Below, one piece after another: positions 1-16,967 of a DNA stretch of 64,000 nucleotides. Numbering within the stretch: position 1 is the stretch's first letter; the number at the start of each line of letters is the position of its first letter. This DNA comes from Anoxybacter fermentans (GTDB lineage Bacteria > Bacillota > Halanaerobiia > DY22613). The DNA is taken from NCBI RefSeq assembly GCF_003991135.1, contig NZ_CP016379.1, forward strand, positions 1 to 64,000, given 5' to 3'. The translations under genes were made by a program, and so were the position numbers. The notes under the pieces are model-generated. The model did no database searches and had not been told where the DNA came from. It worked only from the letters and a program-made list of their open reading frames with translations.

Positions 1-2995
<2,995 letters not shown>

Positions 2996-3043
2996 GAAGA
3001 TCCCAGTATGCAGTTTTGAAAGTACAGAGTTAGGAGAATGGTC

Positions 3044-3072
3044 TTGACAAAGTTGATGTGATGTAGTAGAAT
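3044..3072 (+). promoter_or_regulatory. Housekeeping-type promoter between 23S and 5S
   Basis: TTGACA (3044-3049), a 17-nt spacer and TAGAAT (3067-3072) form a near-consensus sigma-A promoter about 30 nt before the 5S gene. It would allow 5S, and in this operon tRNA-Asn and tRNA-Arg, to be transcribed apart from 16S-23S. The same promoter recurs at 8287-8315. Activity is inferred from sequence only. Confidence 0.7.
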
Positions 3073-3101
3073 AAGAGATGTGAATGAGAAAAGGTAATAA
3101 A

Positions 3102-3221
<120 letters not shown>

Positions 3222-3236
3222 CTTTTTAAATAGCAT

Positions 3237-3312
3237 TCCCCAATAGCTCAGCTGGTAGAGCAACTGGCTGTTAACCAGTGGGTCGCAGGTTCGAGTCCTG
3301 CTTGGGGAGCCA
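3237..3312 (+). tRNA. tRNA-Asn (GTT)
   Basis: A 76-nt cloverleaf. Acceptor arms TCCCCAA (3237-3243) and TTGGGGA (3302-3308) pair. The anticodon loop is CTGTTAA, giving anticodon GTT. The T loop is GGTTCGAGTCC and the 3' CCA is encoded (3310-3312). It is co-transcribed with the first 5S gene. Confidence 0.96.
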
Positions 3313-3318
3313 TTATGT

Positions 3319-3393
3319 GCCCTCGTAGCTCAGTGGATAGAGCACTGGCCTCCGGAGCCAGGCGCGTAGGTTCGATTCCTACCGAGGGTACCA
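3319..3393 (+). tRNA. tRNA-Arg (CCG)
   Basis: A 75-nt cloverleaf. The acceptor GCCCTCG (3319-3325) pairs with CGAGGGT. The anticodon stem CTGGC/GCCAG encloses CTCCGGA, giving anticodon CCG (codon CGG). The CCA is encoded at 3391-3393. It lies 6 nt after tRNA-Asn and is followed by a run of T residues but no separate hairpin. Confidence 0.95.
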
Positions 3394-3435
3394 TTTTTTT
3401 TGTCTTTAATTTTGACGAAATTTGTTGAAAACCTC

Positions 3436-3464
3436 TTGACAAGATAGTTGAGAGATGATAAGAT
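3436..3464 (+). promoter_or_regulatory. rRNA operon promoter (second operon)
   Basis: TTGACA (3436-3441), a 17-nt spacer and TAAGAT (3459-3464) form a sigma-A promoter about 115 nt before 16S. It lies in the 186-nt gap between tRNA-Arg and 16S. The second rRNA operon therefore probably has its own start in addition to any read-through. Confidence 0.7.
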
Positions 3465-3495
3465 AATGGATGTCGCGATGATAGCGACAGAAAAT

Positions 3496-3523
3496 GACCT
3501 TTGAAAAGTGAACAGCAATCAGC
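3496..3523 (+). other. 5' arm of the 16S processing stem
   Basis: This 28-nt stretch is complementary, with only a couple of mismatches, to 5171-5198 beyond the 16S gene. The pair would form the long duplex that loops out 16S pre-rRNA, the usual RNase III target. A second, perfect 22-bp palindrome (3551-3572) lies between this arm and the mature 16S end. Confidence 0.8.
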
Positions 3524-3579
3524 CAGAAGATTTCCTTTGAGTTAAGGAAATTAAGCACTTTAAAGTGCTTAAGATAGAT

Positions 3580-8238
<4,659 letters not shown>

Positions 8239-8286
8239 GAAGATCCCAGTATGCAGTTTTGAAAGTACAGAGTTAGGAGAATGGTC

Positions 8287-8315
8287 TTGACAAAGTTGAT
8301 GTGATGTAGTAGAAT
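8287..8315 (+). promoter_or_regulatory. Housekeeping-type promoter between 23S and 5S (second operon)
   Basis: Same TTGACA, 17-nt spacer, TAGAAT arrangement as at 3044-3072, ahead of the second 5S gene. Preservation in both operons may reflect gene conversion, selection, or both. Confidence 0.68.
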
Positions 8316-8344
8316 AAGAGATGTGAATGAGAAAAGGTAATAAA

Positions 8345-8464
<120 letters not shown>

Positions 8465-8472
8465 TTATTTTT

Positions 8473-8503
8473 AAACTCTACGCATATGCGTAGAGTTTTT
8501 TTG
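8473..8503 (+). terminator. rRNA operon terminator
   Basis: A perfect inverted repeat (AAACTCTACGCAT / ATGCGTAGAGTTT) is followed by a T run. This is a classic intrinsic terminator closing the second rRNA operon. Confidence 0.9.
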
Positions 8504-8549
8504 TGTTTAGGAAATTGTACTTTTTTATAGGTTATGAATAACAATATGG

Positions 8550-8767
8550 TTAAACTGTAAAAAGCTAATTTTAAACGCTATTGAAATTTTTCGCTAAATT
8601 GTTTTAGTGAGATTGAAAGAGAAATAAGGTCTCATATGAGGATGTGATAAGCTAATCAAGGGCCAGAAGGGCCCATTGATTAGTGTGCCTTATTTTGATT
8701 GAAATCGAATATTAGATGGTTTGAAGAATTTCTTTATAAAACGAAGAATTAGCTTTTTGCAGTAAAA
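8550..8767 (+). repeat. Dispersed palindromic repeat, copy A
   Basis: About 220 bp. The ends are inverted repeats (ACTGTAAAAAGCTAATTTT at the left, complementary to AGAATTAGCTTTTTGCAGT at the right). The two halves are complementary nearly throughout, and an apical hairpin (CTAATCAA...GGGCC/GGCCC...TTGATTAG) sits in the centre. Forward orientation. Related copies lie at 13976, 15398, 19594, 23441, 25087 and 51082. The rest of this gap, 8768-8934, shows nothing else I can name. Confidence 0.9.
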
Positions 8768-8934
8768 TAAGATTAAATGCCCGAAGGGCATTTGTTCTTT
8801 TAATTGAATGAGGTTAGTCAGTAGTTAAAAAGGATTTTGAAAATATTTGGTGAATGTAACTTTAAGGAATAGGATAATTCTATACAGAAGGACATAAGAT
8901 AAAGATGACAACTATTTGTAAGGAGGTTGTTAAA

Positions 8935-10332
8935 ATGAGTATTGTTTTTGCGGGACTTTCACCCCATCCGCCTCTTTTGATACCTGAAATAGGACGTAGA
9001 GATCGAGAACGGGTTTCTTTAACTGATCAGGCTTTAAAAAAATTAGCCGGACTATTAACTCAGTCTAAGCCAGACGTGCTTGTTATTATTAGTCCGCACG
9101 GGCCAGTTTTTTCCGATGCCATTGCAATTTTACATAAACATATACTTAAAGGAGACTTTGGGCAATTCGGTGCTCCTCATGTATCCTTTACTGAAGAAAT
9201 TGATCTGGAATTTATAACAGAGATTGAAAAGACATCTCGAGAACAGGATATCATGGTTGTGTTGATGGGTGATAAAGAATGTAAACAATATAATATTACA
9301 GGAAAACTGGATCATGGGGTTATGGTTCCTTTATATTATTTCAGGGAGTTTGGTCTTGATGCTCCTTTAGTACCTATAACAATGGGAATGCTCCCTTATG
9401 AAGATTTGTATCGCTTTGGAGCACTGCTTACAAAAGTTAGTAAAAAATTAGATAAAAAAATTGCAGTTATTGCCAGTGGTGATCTTTCTCATCGCTTGAC
9501 ACCTGAGGCACCTGCAGGGTACAATCCCCACGGAAAAGAATTTGATGAATTTCTGGTCAAAGCATTGAAAAAATATAAAGTTGAAGATTTATTTGAACTT
9601 GATCCAAAATTGATTGAAAAAGCAGGTGAGTGTGGGTTAAGGCCGATTATTATTATGTTGGGAGCTTTAGATGGACTAGAGGTGGATAGTGAAGTTATTT
9701 CATATGAAGGACCTTTTGGTGTTGGGTATTGTGTAGCTGCTTTTACACCAACTGATAAAGAAATACCTTCTAAAATTGATTTGCTATATAAAAAGCGGTC
9801 TGACCGTCTAAAGGGGATTCGCGAAAAAGAACACCCATTGGTTAGATTGGCCCGTCAAACTATTGCCAATCATCTTGAAGGGAAAAAGACATCTCCTCCA
9901 GAGGAACTAACCCCGGAGATGAAGAAAAAAGCAGGTGTATTTGTTTCAATAAAAAAACATGGGCAACTTAGAGGATGTATTGGAACGACTGCACCGACAC
10001 AGGAAAATGTGGCCCAGGAGGTTATCCAAAATGCCATAAGTGCTGCATTTTATGATCCTAGATTTTTCCCAATTGAAAAGGACGAGTTAGATGAGTTGAC
10101 AATTTCAGTTGATGTTTTGAGTGAACCTGAACCTATTGAAAGTATAAAAGAGTTGGACCCTGTCCGCTATGGTGTTATTGTAAAGCAGGGAAATAAAACT
10201 GGGTTACTCTTACCTGATTTAGAAGGAATTGATACTCCAGAACAACAGGTGGAAATTGCAAAACGAAAAGCAGGAATCATTACAGATGATAATATAAAGT
10301 TATACCGGTTTAAAGTAACCCGATATCATTAA
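8935..10332 (+). CDS. AmmeMemoRadiSam system fusion protein (extradiol dioxygenase-like + AMMECR1)
   Basis: A 465-residue two-domain protein. The N-terminal part (about 1-270, starting [18 protein letters not shown]) resembles the class III extradiol dioxygenase (LigB/Memo-type) fold. The C-terminal part (about 295-465) is AMMECR1, with the LRGCIGT signature and the downstream AFYDPRF segment. Fusions of this kind are known in the AmmeMemoRadiSam group, whose third member, a radical SAM enzyme, lies at 11580. The reaction of the system is not known to me. I chose the ATG at 8935 because AAGGAGG lies 9 nt before it; an upstream in-frame ATG at 8905 has no comparable site. An intrinsic terminator follows. 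Confidence 0.88.
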   Translation: MSIVFAGLSPHPPLLIPEIGRRDRERVSLTDQALKKLAGLLTQSKPDVLVIISPHGPVFSDAIAILHKHILKGDFGQFGAPHVSFTEEIDLEFITEIEKTSREQDIMVVLMGDKECKQYNITGKLDHGVMVPLYYFREFGLDAPLVPITMGMLPYEDLYRFGALLTKVSKKLDKKIAVIASGDLSHRLTPEAPAGYNPHGKEFDEFLVKALKKYKVEDLFELDPKLIEKAGECGLRPIIIMLGALDGLEVDSEVISYEGPFGVGYCVAAFTPTDKEIPSKIDLLYKKRSDRLKGIREKEHPLVRLARQTIANHLEGKKTSPPEELTPEMKKKAGVFVSIKKHGQLRGCIGTTAPTQENVAQEVIQNAISAAFYDPRFFPIEKDELDELTISVDVLSEPEPIESIKELDPVRYGVIVKQGNKTGLLLPDLEGIDTPEQQVEIAKRKAGIITDDNIKLYRFKVTRYH

Positions 10333-10338
10333 ATTTTT

Positions 10339-10374
10339 AAGAAGGTCATTAAAATTAAAATGGCCTTCTTTTAA
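10339..10374 (+). terminator. Intrinsic terminator
   Basis: AAGAAGGTCATT pairs with AATGGCCTTCTT around an 8-nt loop and is followed by TTTT. It separates the AMMECR1 fusion gene from the small transporter gene. Confidence 0.75.
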
Positions 10375-10405
10375 TGAGTGAAAAGAGAAAGGAGTGAATT
10401 ATAAA

Positions 10406-10825
10406 ATGAAGCAGGGCATATTTTTTGCATTGTTTGCAGCTTTTTTGTGGGGACTGGCTCCTATCTTAGAAAAGATAGGATTAGCAAAACTATCTCCGTT
10501 AGCTGGATTGACAGTAAGAAGTATTGGAATTACTTTGGTAATATTGATTCTGAATTTTTTTAAACCAACCTGGAAAGAACTTGGAGAGGTCGATTTTAAA
10601 TCAATTATTTTTATATTGCTTGGTGGTTTAATAGCTGGCTTGATTGCTCAGTGGATTTATTATCGCGCATTAAAATATATTGAAGCTTCCAGGGTAGCAC
10701 CTATTGTTGGTTCATATCCTTTTTTTGCTTTTATTTTAGGGATCTTAATTCTTGGGGAGAAGGTTACCTGGAATAAGATATTGGGTTCAATTTTCATTTT
10801 AATAGGAATTCTACTACTTAAATAG
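10406..10825 (+). CDS. Half-size EamA-family membrane protein
   Basis: A 139-residue protein with about five hydrophobic segments, one EamA (DMT superfamily) domain. It carries the typical N-terminal FLWGLAPILEK motif and the C-terminal LGEKVTWNKILGS motif. Full-length DMT exporters have two such domains, so this half-size form probably works as a dimer. Substrate unknown. The ATG at 10406 has a ribosome site (AAAGGAG) about 11 nt upstream. A GTG at 10394, inside that site, is less likely. The next gene starts 12 nt later, suggesting co-transcription. Confidence 0.82.
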   Translation: MKQGIFFALFAAFLWGLAPILEKIGLAKLSPLAGLTVRSIGITLVILILNFFKPTWKELGEVDFKSIIFILLGGLIAGLIAQWIYYRALKYIEASRVAPIVGSYPFFAFILGILILGEKVTWNKILGSIFILIGILLLK

Positions 10826-10837
10826 GAGAGATGAAAG

Positions 10838-11437
10838 ATGGAGACTGAAGTAAAATATATTGTCGATAGAAATATGGAAGAACTAGAAAAAGATCTAAAA
10901 ACTGCCTATAAAAATCTTATATATATAGGTGAGTTAAATTTGCCAGCAATTTATTATGATACTGATGATGGAAATTTAGCAAAGCAGAAAAATGCATTGC
11001 GGGCTAGAAAAGAAGGAGGAAAATGGATTGGGTGTTATAAAGCAGTGACTTCACAGGAAAGAAGATTTGTGGAAGAAGAAGTGGAGTTGACAGAAGAAGA
11101 ATTAAACCAGAATGATTGGTTTGTTAAACTCAAGCATTATCCACAGATTAAAAAGCTGGTAGGAGATAGTGAGGTCAAAGCTATTTTAAAAATTGATACC
11201 AGACGGAAAGTTTATCTATTAAAATTGGATAATTTACAGTTAGAGATTGTATTAGATTGGGTAAATTATCTGGATGGTGTGGCAGAGGAAAGGCGGTTAG
11301 AGGTGGAATTGAAAAAAGGGAATATTGAGAGTTTTAATGAGTTTTTAAACCAATTTGTGAAAAAGATTAGAGGATTAAAAGAAACAAATATCTCAAAATA
11401 TCAACGGGCCAGAGAACTATTAAACAGTTCCGCATAA
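10838..11437 (+). CDS. CYTH-domain protein (class IV adenylate cyclase/triphosphatase family)
   Basis: A 199-residue single-domain protein. The N-terminal ETEVK is the ExExK signature of CYTH (triphosphate tunnel) proteins, and further charged strands follow (ALRARKE, RRFVEEEVEL, RRLEVELKKG). Family members cleave or cyclise triphosphates (class IV adenylyl cyclase, thiamine triphosphatase, inorganic triphosphatase), and the sequence does not say which applies. It lies between a half-size EamA transporter and the AmmeMemoRadiSam radical SAM gene; a functional link is possible but unproven. The ribosome site GGAGAG lies just upstream. Confidence 0.82.
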   Translation: METEVKYIVDRNMEELEKDLKTAYKNLIYIGELNLPAIYYDTDDGNLAKQKNALRARKEGGKWIGCYKAVTSQERRFVEEEVELTEEELNQNDWFVKLKHYPQIKKLVGDSEVKAILKIDTRRKVYLLKLDNLQLEIVLDWVNYLDGVAEERRLEVELKKGNIESFNEFLNQFVKKIRGLKETNISKYQRARELLNSSA

Positions 11438-11579
11438 TTATGAATCATTAAATATTTATGCATAATTGAATATTTTTTTGGATTTTAAGCAGGAGATCAG
11501 AAATTTTTGCTGAATTATATTTATAGAATTTCGTTATACTAGATGGGATACGATTACAATAGTAAAGGTGGTCGTTCCC

Positions 11580-12554
11580 ATGAAAGCTCTCTATTATGAA
11601 AAATTAGAGGATGATTGTGTAAAATGTCAACTTTGCCCCCGGGAATGTATTTTAAAGCCCGATCAAAGGGGATATTGTCGGGCTAGAGAAAACCGTGACG
11701 GTGAACTGTATTCAACAATTTATGCCCAAATTTCTGCCATTGCCCTGGATCCTATTGAAAAAAAGCCTCTTTATCATTTTTATCCGGGAAGTGAAATTCT
11801 TTCAGTAGGTACGGTGGGTTGTAATTTAAGCTGCATGTTTTGTCAGAATTGGCATATAGCTCACGATAAAGCACCGACCCGCAAAGTTACGGGCAAAGAA
11901 CTGGTTGAACTGGCTTTACGCTATAATTCTATTGGGATTGCTTATACATATTCCGAACCGCTGATCTGGTACGAATATATTCTGGAGACATCCAAACTGG
12001 CACGGGAAGCTGGTTTGAAGAATGTTCTTGTTACAAATGGTTTTATTAATGAGGAACCATTGAAAGAATTACTCCAGTATATTGATGGAATAAATCTAGA
12101 TGTAAAGGCTTTCCACCGGAAATTTTATAAAGAAATTTGCGGTGGAGGAGATCTGGAGGTTATAAAAAAGACAGCGGTATTGACAGTAGAGAACTGTCAT
12201 CTTGAGGTTACAACACTATTAGTTCCGGGACTAAATGATGATCCAGAAGAAATTGAAAAATTATCTAAGTGGCTGGCTAGTTTAAGTCCGGATATTCCTT
12301 TTCATTTAAGCCGATATTTTCCTCAGTACAAAATGGATCTACCACCCACAGATGTAGAGAGTATGCTAGAGGCGAAGAAAGTTGCTGAGAAATATCTTAA
12401 TTATGTATATCTAGGAAATTTGACTAATGCAGATCGTAATACATATTGCTATCAATGTCATTATCCGGTGGTTAAGAGGAGTTGGCAAGTTGATGTTGAT
12501 TTAAAAGATGGCCATTGTCCCAGATGCGGAGTTAATATTCCGATTATTTTATAA
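11580..12554 (+). CDS. AmmeMemoRadiSam system radical SAM enzyme
   Basis: A 324-residue radical SAM protein related to pyruvate formate-lyase activating enzymes. The CxxxCxxC iron-sulfur motif is at Cys81-Cys85-Cys88 (GCNLSCMFC). An N-terminal Cys cluster (CVKCQLCPREC) and a C-terminal zinc-ribbon-like pair (CYQCHYP...CPRCG) flank the barrel. This layout matches the radical SAM partner of AMMECR1/Memo proteins, and the fusion partner lies at 8935. The ATG at 11580 follows AAAGGTGG with 9-nt spacing; an upstream GTG at 11568 overlaps the ribosome site and is unlikely. Confidence 0.88.
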   Translation: MKALYYEKLEDDCVKCQLCPRECILKPDQRGYCRARENRDGELYSTIYAQISAIALDPIEKKPLYHFYPGSEILSVGTVGCNLSCMFCQNWHIAHDKAPTRKVTGKELVELALRYNSIGIAYTYSEPLIWYEYILETSKLAREAGLKNVLVTNGFINEEPLKELLQYIDGINLDVKAFHRKFYKEICGGGDLEVIKKTAVLTVENCHLEVTTLLVPGLNDDPEEIEKLSKWLASLSPDIPFHLSRYFPQYKMDLPPTDVESMLEAKKVAEKYLNYVYLGNLTNADRNTYCYQCHYPVVKRSWQVDVDLKDGHCPRCGVNIPIIL

Positions 12555-12606
12555 ATTAGTATTTTTAAAAATAAAATAAACCAGTATAGAAGGAGGCGTA
12601 AATTTT

Positions 12607-13923
12607 ATGAAGAAACAAAAGGTAATTATTATGGGAGCCGCAGGTCGTGATTTCCACAACTTTAATACTTATTTTAGAAATAATGAAAATTATGAAGTAG
12701 TTGCTTTTACTGCTACTCAGATTCCTGATATTGAGGGCAGAAAATATCCTGCTGAATTAGCTGGTGAACTGTATCCTAATGGTATCCCAATTCATGCTGA
12801 AGAAGAATTGGTAGATTTAATTAAAGAGCATGATGTTGATCAGGTAGTATTTGCTTATAGTGATGTTCCACATGAGTATGTTATGAGCAAAGCTTCCATA
12901 GTACATGCAGCGGGTGCTGATTTTAGATTGTTGGGTCCGAGAAATACTATGATAGAAGCTAAAGTTCCTGTTATTGGTGTTTGTGCCGTTCGGACCGGTG
13001 TTGGTAAATCTCAAACTACCCGTAAAGTAATTAAAGAGCTCCAGGATATGGGTAAGAAAGTTGTTGCTATCCGTCACCCAATGCCTTATGGAGACCTGGT
13101 TGCTCAAACCTGTCAGCGTTTTGCTACTTTTGAAGATTTGGATCGCTATAATTGCACTATTGAAGAGCGTGAAGAGTATGAACCACATCTGGCTAATGGT
13201 GTAATTGTTTATGCCGGTGTAGATTATGAAAAGATTATCCGTGAAGCTGAAAAAGAAGCTGACGTAATTTTATGGGATGGCGGTAATAATGACTTCCCAT
13301 TCTATAAGACTGACTTGCTCTTTACTTTGGTTGACCCACATCGTCCAGGTCATGAATTAAGATATCATCCTGGTGAAACCAATCTGAGAATGGCTGATGT
13401 TGTAATTATTAATAAGATTGATTCTGCTTATCCAGAAAATATCGAAATTGTTCGTGAAAATATTAGAAAAGCTAATCCTAATGCAGCAATCATTGAAGCT
13501 GCTTCCCCAATCTTTGTAGAAGATCCAGAAATAATTGCTGGTAAGCGGGTTCTGGTTATCGAGGACGGTCCAACCTTAACTCATGGTGAGATGGAATATG
13601 GTGCTGGATTTATTGCAGCTCAAAAAGCTGGTGCGGCTGAAATAGTTGATCCACGTCCATATGCTGTAAGGTCTATTGCCGATACTTATAAGAAATATAA
13701 TCATCTCTCTTTGATTCTCCCAGCTATGGGTTATGGTGAAAAACAAATTAAAGATTTAGAAGAGACAATTAATGCTGTTGACTGTGATGCTGTTGTTATC
13801 GGTACTCCAATTGATTTAAGAAGAATTATAAATATTGACAAACCTACTACTCGTGTTAAGTATGAACTGCAAGAAATTGGAGAACCAACTATCCGTACTT
13901 TCCTGGAAAAATTAAACCTGTAA
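12607..13923 (+). CDS. COG2403-type P-loop protein (cyclic 2,3-diphosphoglycerate synthetase-like)
   Basis: A 438-residue cytosolic protein. It begins with a Rossmann-like segment (IIMGAAGRDFHNF), and a P-loop at residues 124-135 (GVCAVRTGVGKS) is followed by NKID at the expected place for a nucleotide-specificity motif. It belongs to the predicted GTPase group (COG2403) related to archaeal cyclic 2,3-diphosphoglycerate synthetase. Its true substrate in bacteria is not established, so I do not assign a reaction. The start is firm (AAGGAGG upstream). It is probably monocistronic, with a strong G+C hairpin just after the stop. Confidence 0.75.
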   Translation: MKKQKVIIMGAAGRDFHNFNTYFRNNENYEVVAFTATQIPDIEGRKYPAELAGELYPNGIPIHAEEELVDLIKEHDVDQVVFAYSDVPHEYVMSKASIVHAAGADFRLLGPRNTMIEAKVPVIGVCAVRTGVGKSQTTRKVIKELQDMGKKVVAIRHPMPYGDLVAQTCQRFATFEDLDRYNCTIEEREEYEPHLANGVIVYAGVDYEKIIREAEKEADVILWDGGNNDFPFYKTDLLFTLVDPHRPGHELRYHPGETNLRMADVVIINKIDSAYPENIEIVRENIRKANPNAAIIEAASPIFVEDPEIIAGKRVLVIEDGPTLTHGEMEYGAGFIAAQKAGAAEIVDPRPYAVRSIADTYKKYNHLSLILPAMGYGEKQIKDLEETINAVDCDAVVIGTPIDLRRIINIDKPTTRVKYELQEIGEPTIRTFLEKLNL

Positions 13924-13941
13924 ATATAGCAACTTAAACAA

Positions 13942-13969
13942 AAACCCCGGGAAAAACCCGGGGTTTAAT
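13942..13969 (+). terminator. Hairpin after the COG2403-type gene
   Basis: AAACCCCGGG pairs perfectly with CCCGGGGTTT around a 5-nt A loop. The downstream T run is short on the plus strand, so termination may be partial. The reverse strand has the longer T run. Confidence 0.65.
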
Positions 13970-13975
13970 AAATGA

Positions 13976-14184
13976 TTAAACTGCAAAAAGCTAATTTTTA
14001 GTGCCATAAAAATTACTCATTAAACTATCTTAGTGAAATTTCAGTCATCACAGAATATGATGAGCTAATCAAGGGTGATAAAGGATCCATTGATTAGTGT
14101 GCTTTATTTCAACTTGAAATCAAACTTTAGATAGTTCGAAAAATTTCTTTATGAAGCGAAAAATTAGCTTTTTACAGTAAAATC
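13976..14184 (+). repeat. Dispersed palindromic repeat, copy B
   Basis: Forward copy, about 209 bp, with the same ends (ACTGCAAAAAGCTAATTTT / TTAGCTTTTTACAGT) and a more diverged central hairpin. The outer flanks ATGATT/AATCAT also pair. The remaining gap to 14353 shows only AT-rich sequence and the ribosome site of tdh. Confidence 0.88.
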
Positions 14185-14353
14185 ATAAATTTAATTTCTA
14201 AAAAAAGTTAAAAGGGGCAAATAATTTTACGAATATTAAAGGAATTTAAATGAATTCACAGAAGTATTTTATGTAGAGAAAGATTCGTAAGTAGGTAGTA
14301 GAGTTGATATAAAATGAAGTGCTAGTGAGTTGGTTATTTAAAGGGGGAATAAT

Positions 14354-15397
14354 ATGACTAAAATGATGTGGGCGGTTGTAAAAACTAAACCCGCACCTGG
14401 AGGAGAATTGATCAAAATACCGATTCCTGAGATTGGACCGAAAGATGTATTGGTTAAAGTTGCTGCTACATCAATTTGTGGAACTGATTTTCATATTTAT
14501 GAATGGAATAAGTGGGCGGCAGAAACAATAAAAACACCTCAAGTTATGGGTCATGAGTTAGCAGGTTATGTAGTTAAAGTAGGTGAGCAGGTTACTTCAC
14601 TTAAAGAGGGTGATTTTATTTCTACTGAAACCCATATTCCATGTCTTGAATGTTACCAATGTAAGACTGGACGGATGCATATCTGTCAGGATATGAAAAT
14701 TTTTGGGGTACACCAGGATGGAGTTTTTGCTGAGTATGCTGTTGTACCTGAAGTTGTAGCCTGGAAGAATGATCCCGATATACCTCGTGAGTTAGCTTCT
14801 ATTCAAGAACCGCTGGGAAATGCTATCGATACCATTTTAACCGATGATATTGTAGGTAAAACTGTATTTATGCCAGGTGTAGGTCCATTGGGCCAATTAG
14901 GAATTCTAGTAGCTAAAGCCTGCGGTGTAGGGAAATTAATTGTTTCTGATATTAATCCATATCGACTTGAAAGGGCAAAAGAATTGGGCGCTGATGTCGT
15001 TCTTGATGCGACAAAGGATGATGTAGTAGAAACCATTATGGAAATTACTCAGGGAATTGGAGTAGATGTAGTAGCAGAGATGTCCGGCAGTCCAATTGCT
15101 CTTAAACAGGGATTGAAGGTTCTTACTCCGGGTGGCCGGCTTTCACTTCTGGGGCTATTTAATAAACCTGTAGATCTGGATTTGAACAATGATGTAATCT
15201 TTAAGGGGATTACAGTCCATGGAATAACCGGTAGAAGGATGTTTGAGACCTGGCATAAGACTGCTGGATTGATTAAATCTGGACGGGTTGATTTCAGTCG
15301 AGTAATCACTCATACCCTGCCATTGGAAAAATGGGAGGAAGGTATGAAATTGATGGAAAGCGGTAATTGTGGGAAGATTGTATTAACTGTTGATTGA
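14354..15397 (+). CDS. tdh: L-threonine 3-dehydrogenase
   Basis: A 347-residue zinc-dependent medium-chain dehydrogenase. It oxidises L-threonine with NAD+ to 2-amino-3-ketobutyrate. Catalytic-site residues are visible at Cys42 (SICGTDF) and His66-Glu67 (GHELAG). The four structural-zinc cysteines lie in the CLECYQCKTGRMHIC segment, and the NAD-binding glycines in GVGPLGQLG. The product is the substrate of Kbl, encoded next, so the pair forms the threonine-to-glycine route. The start has AAAGGGGG upstream. A dispersed repeat begins one base after the stop codon. Confidence 0.93.
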   Translation: MTKMMWAVVKTKPAPGGELIKIPIPEIGPKDVLVKVAATSICGTDFHIYEWNKWAAETIKTPQVMGHELAGYVVKVGEQVTSLKEGDFISTETHIPCLECYQCKTGRMHICQDMKIFGVHQDGVFAEYAVVPEVVAWKNDPDIPRELASIQEPLGNAIDTILTDDIVGKTVFMPGVGPLGQLGILVAKACGVGKLIVSDINPYRLERAKELGADVVLDATKDDVVETIMEITQGIGVDVVAEMSGSPIALKQGLKVLTPGGRLSLLGLFNKPVDLDLNNDVIFKGITVHGITGRRMFETWHKTAGLIKSGRVDFSRVITHTLPLEKWEEGMKLMESGNCGKIVLTVD

Positions 15398-15614
15398 TTA
15401 AACTGCAAAAAGCTAATTTTGAGCGACATAGAAATTTTTCGTTAAACCATCTTAGTGAGATTTCAGTCGAAATAAGGCCTCATCTGAGGATTGATGAGCT
15501 AATCAAGGGCCAGAAAGGCCCATTGATTAGTGTGCCTTATTTCGACTGAAATCGAACTTTAGATGGTTCGAAAAATTTCTCTTGAAGCGAAAAATTAGCT
15601 TTTTGTAGTAAAAT
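15398..15614 (+). repeat. Dispersed palindromic repeat, copy C
   Basis: Forward copy filling almost the whole tdh-kbl gap. It is the clearest example of self-complementarity: the reverse complement of the right half matches the left half over roughly 95 nt. The apical stem is CTAATCAA / TTGATTAG. It lies inside a probable tdh-kbl transcript, where it would form a very long hairpin. Confidence 0.92.
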
Positions 15615-15639
15615 AAAAAATTAGTGAGGTGTTAAACTA

Positions 15640-16824
15640 ATGAAAGATATTATGCAGTTTATCCCTGATGAGCTGGCGAGGTTAAAAGAGGAAGGTTTAT
15701 ATACCAATATTAAGACCCTGGAAAGTCCTCAGGGAGCCTGGGTAACCATTGATGGGAAGAAAAAACTAAACTTCTGTTCAAATAACTATCTGGGTCTGGC
15801 TAATCATCCTGAAATCCGGAAAGCTGCCAAGGAAGCTATTGATAAGTACGGTGTTGGTCCTGGTGCGGTTAGAACTATTGCCGGTACTATGAGTTTGCAT
15901 AAGGAGCTTGAGGAGAAGCTGGCCCGGTTTAAGAAAGTTGAAGCTACTATGGTCGTTCAATCCGGCTTTACTGCTAACTTATCGGTTATCCCGGCATTGG
16001 TTGGAAAGGGAGATATTATTTACAGTGATGAGTTGAATCATGCCAGTATCATTGATGGTTGCCGCCTTTCCAGAGCTGAGATTAAAGTTTATAAACACAA
16101 TGATATGGATTCTTTAGAAGAGCTATTAAAGGCAGATAAAGATCTGGACTGCCGGAAACTTATCGTAACAGACGGTGTTTTCAGTATGGATGGTGATATA
16201 GCACCATTGGATAAGATTGTGGAACTGGGTGAGAAATATGGTGCAATGACTATGGTTGATGATGCTCACGGTGAAGGAGTATTAGGTGAAGGCGGTCGAG
16301 GAATTGTAGATCACTTTGGCTTACATGGCCGCTGTGATGTAGAGGTTGGTACTTTCTCCAAAGCCCTGGGTGTTATGGGCGGATGTATTGCTGGTAAAAA
16401 AGAACTGATCGAGTATTTAAACCAGAAAGCCCGTCCATTCCTCTTTAGTTCTGCTCTAACTGTACCTGATACTGCTGCTGTAAGCAAAGCTGTTGATCTT
16501 TTGATGGAAAGTGAAGAATTAGTTCAACGCCTCTGGGATAACGGTAAATATTTCAAAGCTGAGATGCAGAAACTCGGTTTTGATACTGGTAAGAGTGAAA
16601 CCCCAATCACTCCTGTTATGATTGGTGATGCTAAGGTAGCTACTGAGTTTAGTAAACGCCTCTTTGATGAGGATATTTTTGCTACCAAGATTGGTTACCC
16701 AACTGTACCAAAGGGTAAGGCACGGATTCGTGTAATGATCTCTGCGGCCCATAGCAAAGAAGATTTGGATTTTGCTTTGGAGAAGTTTGCTAAAGTAGGT
16801 AAGGAGATGGGGTTGATTAAATAA
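15640..16824 (+). CDS. kbl: Glycine C-acetyltransferase (2-amino-3-ketobutyrate CoA ligase)
   Basis: A 394-residue PLP enzyme of the alpha-oxoamine synthase family. It splits 2-amino-3-ketobutyrate with CoA into glycine and acetyl-CoA. The PLP-binding Lys241 is in GTFSKALG, with the cofactor Asp in MVDDAHGEG. Length is normal. It works directly after Tdh. The 5-aminolevulinate or AONS (BioF) members of the family are alternatives, but tdh next door settles it. A GTGAGGTG ribosome site precedes the ATG and a strong terminator follows. Confidence 0.93.
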   Translation: MKDIMQFIPDELARLKEEGLYTNIKTLESPQGAWVTIDGKKKLNFCSNNYLGLANHPEIRKAAKEAIDKYGVGPGAVRTIAGTMSLHKELEEKLARFKKVEATMVVQSGFTANLSVIPALVGKGDIIYSDELNHASIIDGCRLSRAEIKVYKHNDMDSLEELLKADKDLDCRKLIVTDGVFSMDGDIAPLDKIVELGEKYGAMTMVDDAHGEGVLGEGGRGIVDHFGLHGRCDVEVGTFSKALGVMGGCIAGKKELIEYLNQKARPFLFSSALTVPDTAAVSKAVDLLMESEELVQRLWDNGKYFKAEMQKLGFDTGKSETPITPVMIGDAKVATEFSKRLFDEDIFATKIGYPTVPKGKARIRVMISAAHSKEDLDFALEKFAKVGKEMGLIK

Positions 16825-16841
16825 TTTTATACATGAAATAT

Positions 16842-16874
16842 CTACCCGGTATAAATACCGGGTAGTTTTTTTTT
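16842..16874 (+). terminator. Terminator after kbl
   Basis: CTACCCGGTA pairs perfectly with TACCGGGTAG around a TAAA loop, followed by nine T residues. Confidence 0.93.
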
Positions 16875-16905
16875 GAGATAAAATTGATCTTTTTTAAAAA
16901 AAATT

Positions 16906-16931
16906 TGAACTATTTTAGGGTTTATTCGTTA
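16906..16931 (+). promoter_or_regulatory. Candidate ECF-type promoter of the sigma operon
   Basis: TGAAC (16906-16910), a 16-nt spacer and CGTTA (16927-16931) match the -35/-10 pattern of extracytoplasmic-function sigma factors. It lies directly before the sigma gene, which suggests autoregulation. Transcription would start about 16937, so the ATG at 16938 would have no leader; this favours the later GTG start. Confidence 0.55.
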
Positions 16932-16967
16932 AAATAGATGAAGGAGTCAGAAAGGAAGGTGAAGGGA

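Noticed and set aside
3248-3518. Minus-strand frames reading like LEPATHWLTASCSTS and GIEPTRLAPEAS
   Set aside because: These are the familiar false proteins produced by reading tRNA genes backwards (tRNA-Asn and tRNA-Arg here).
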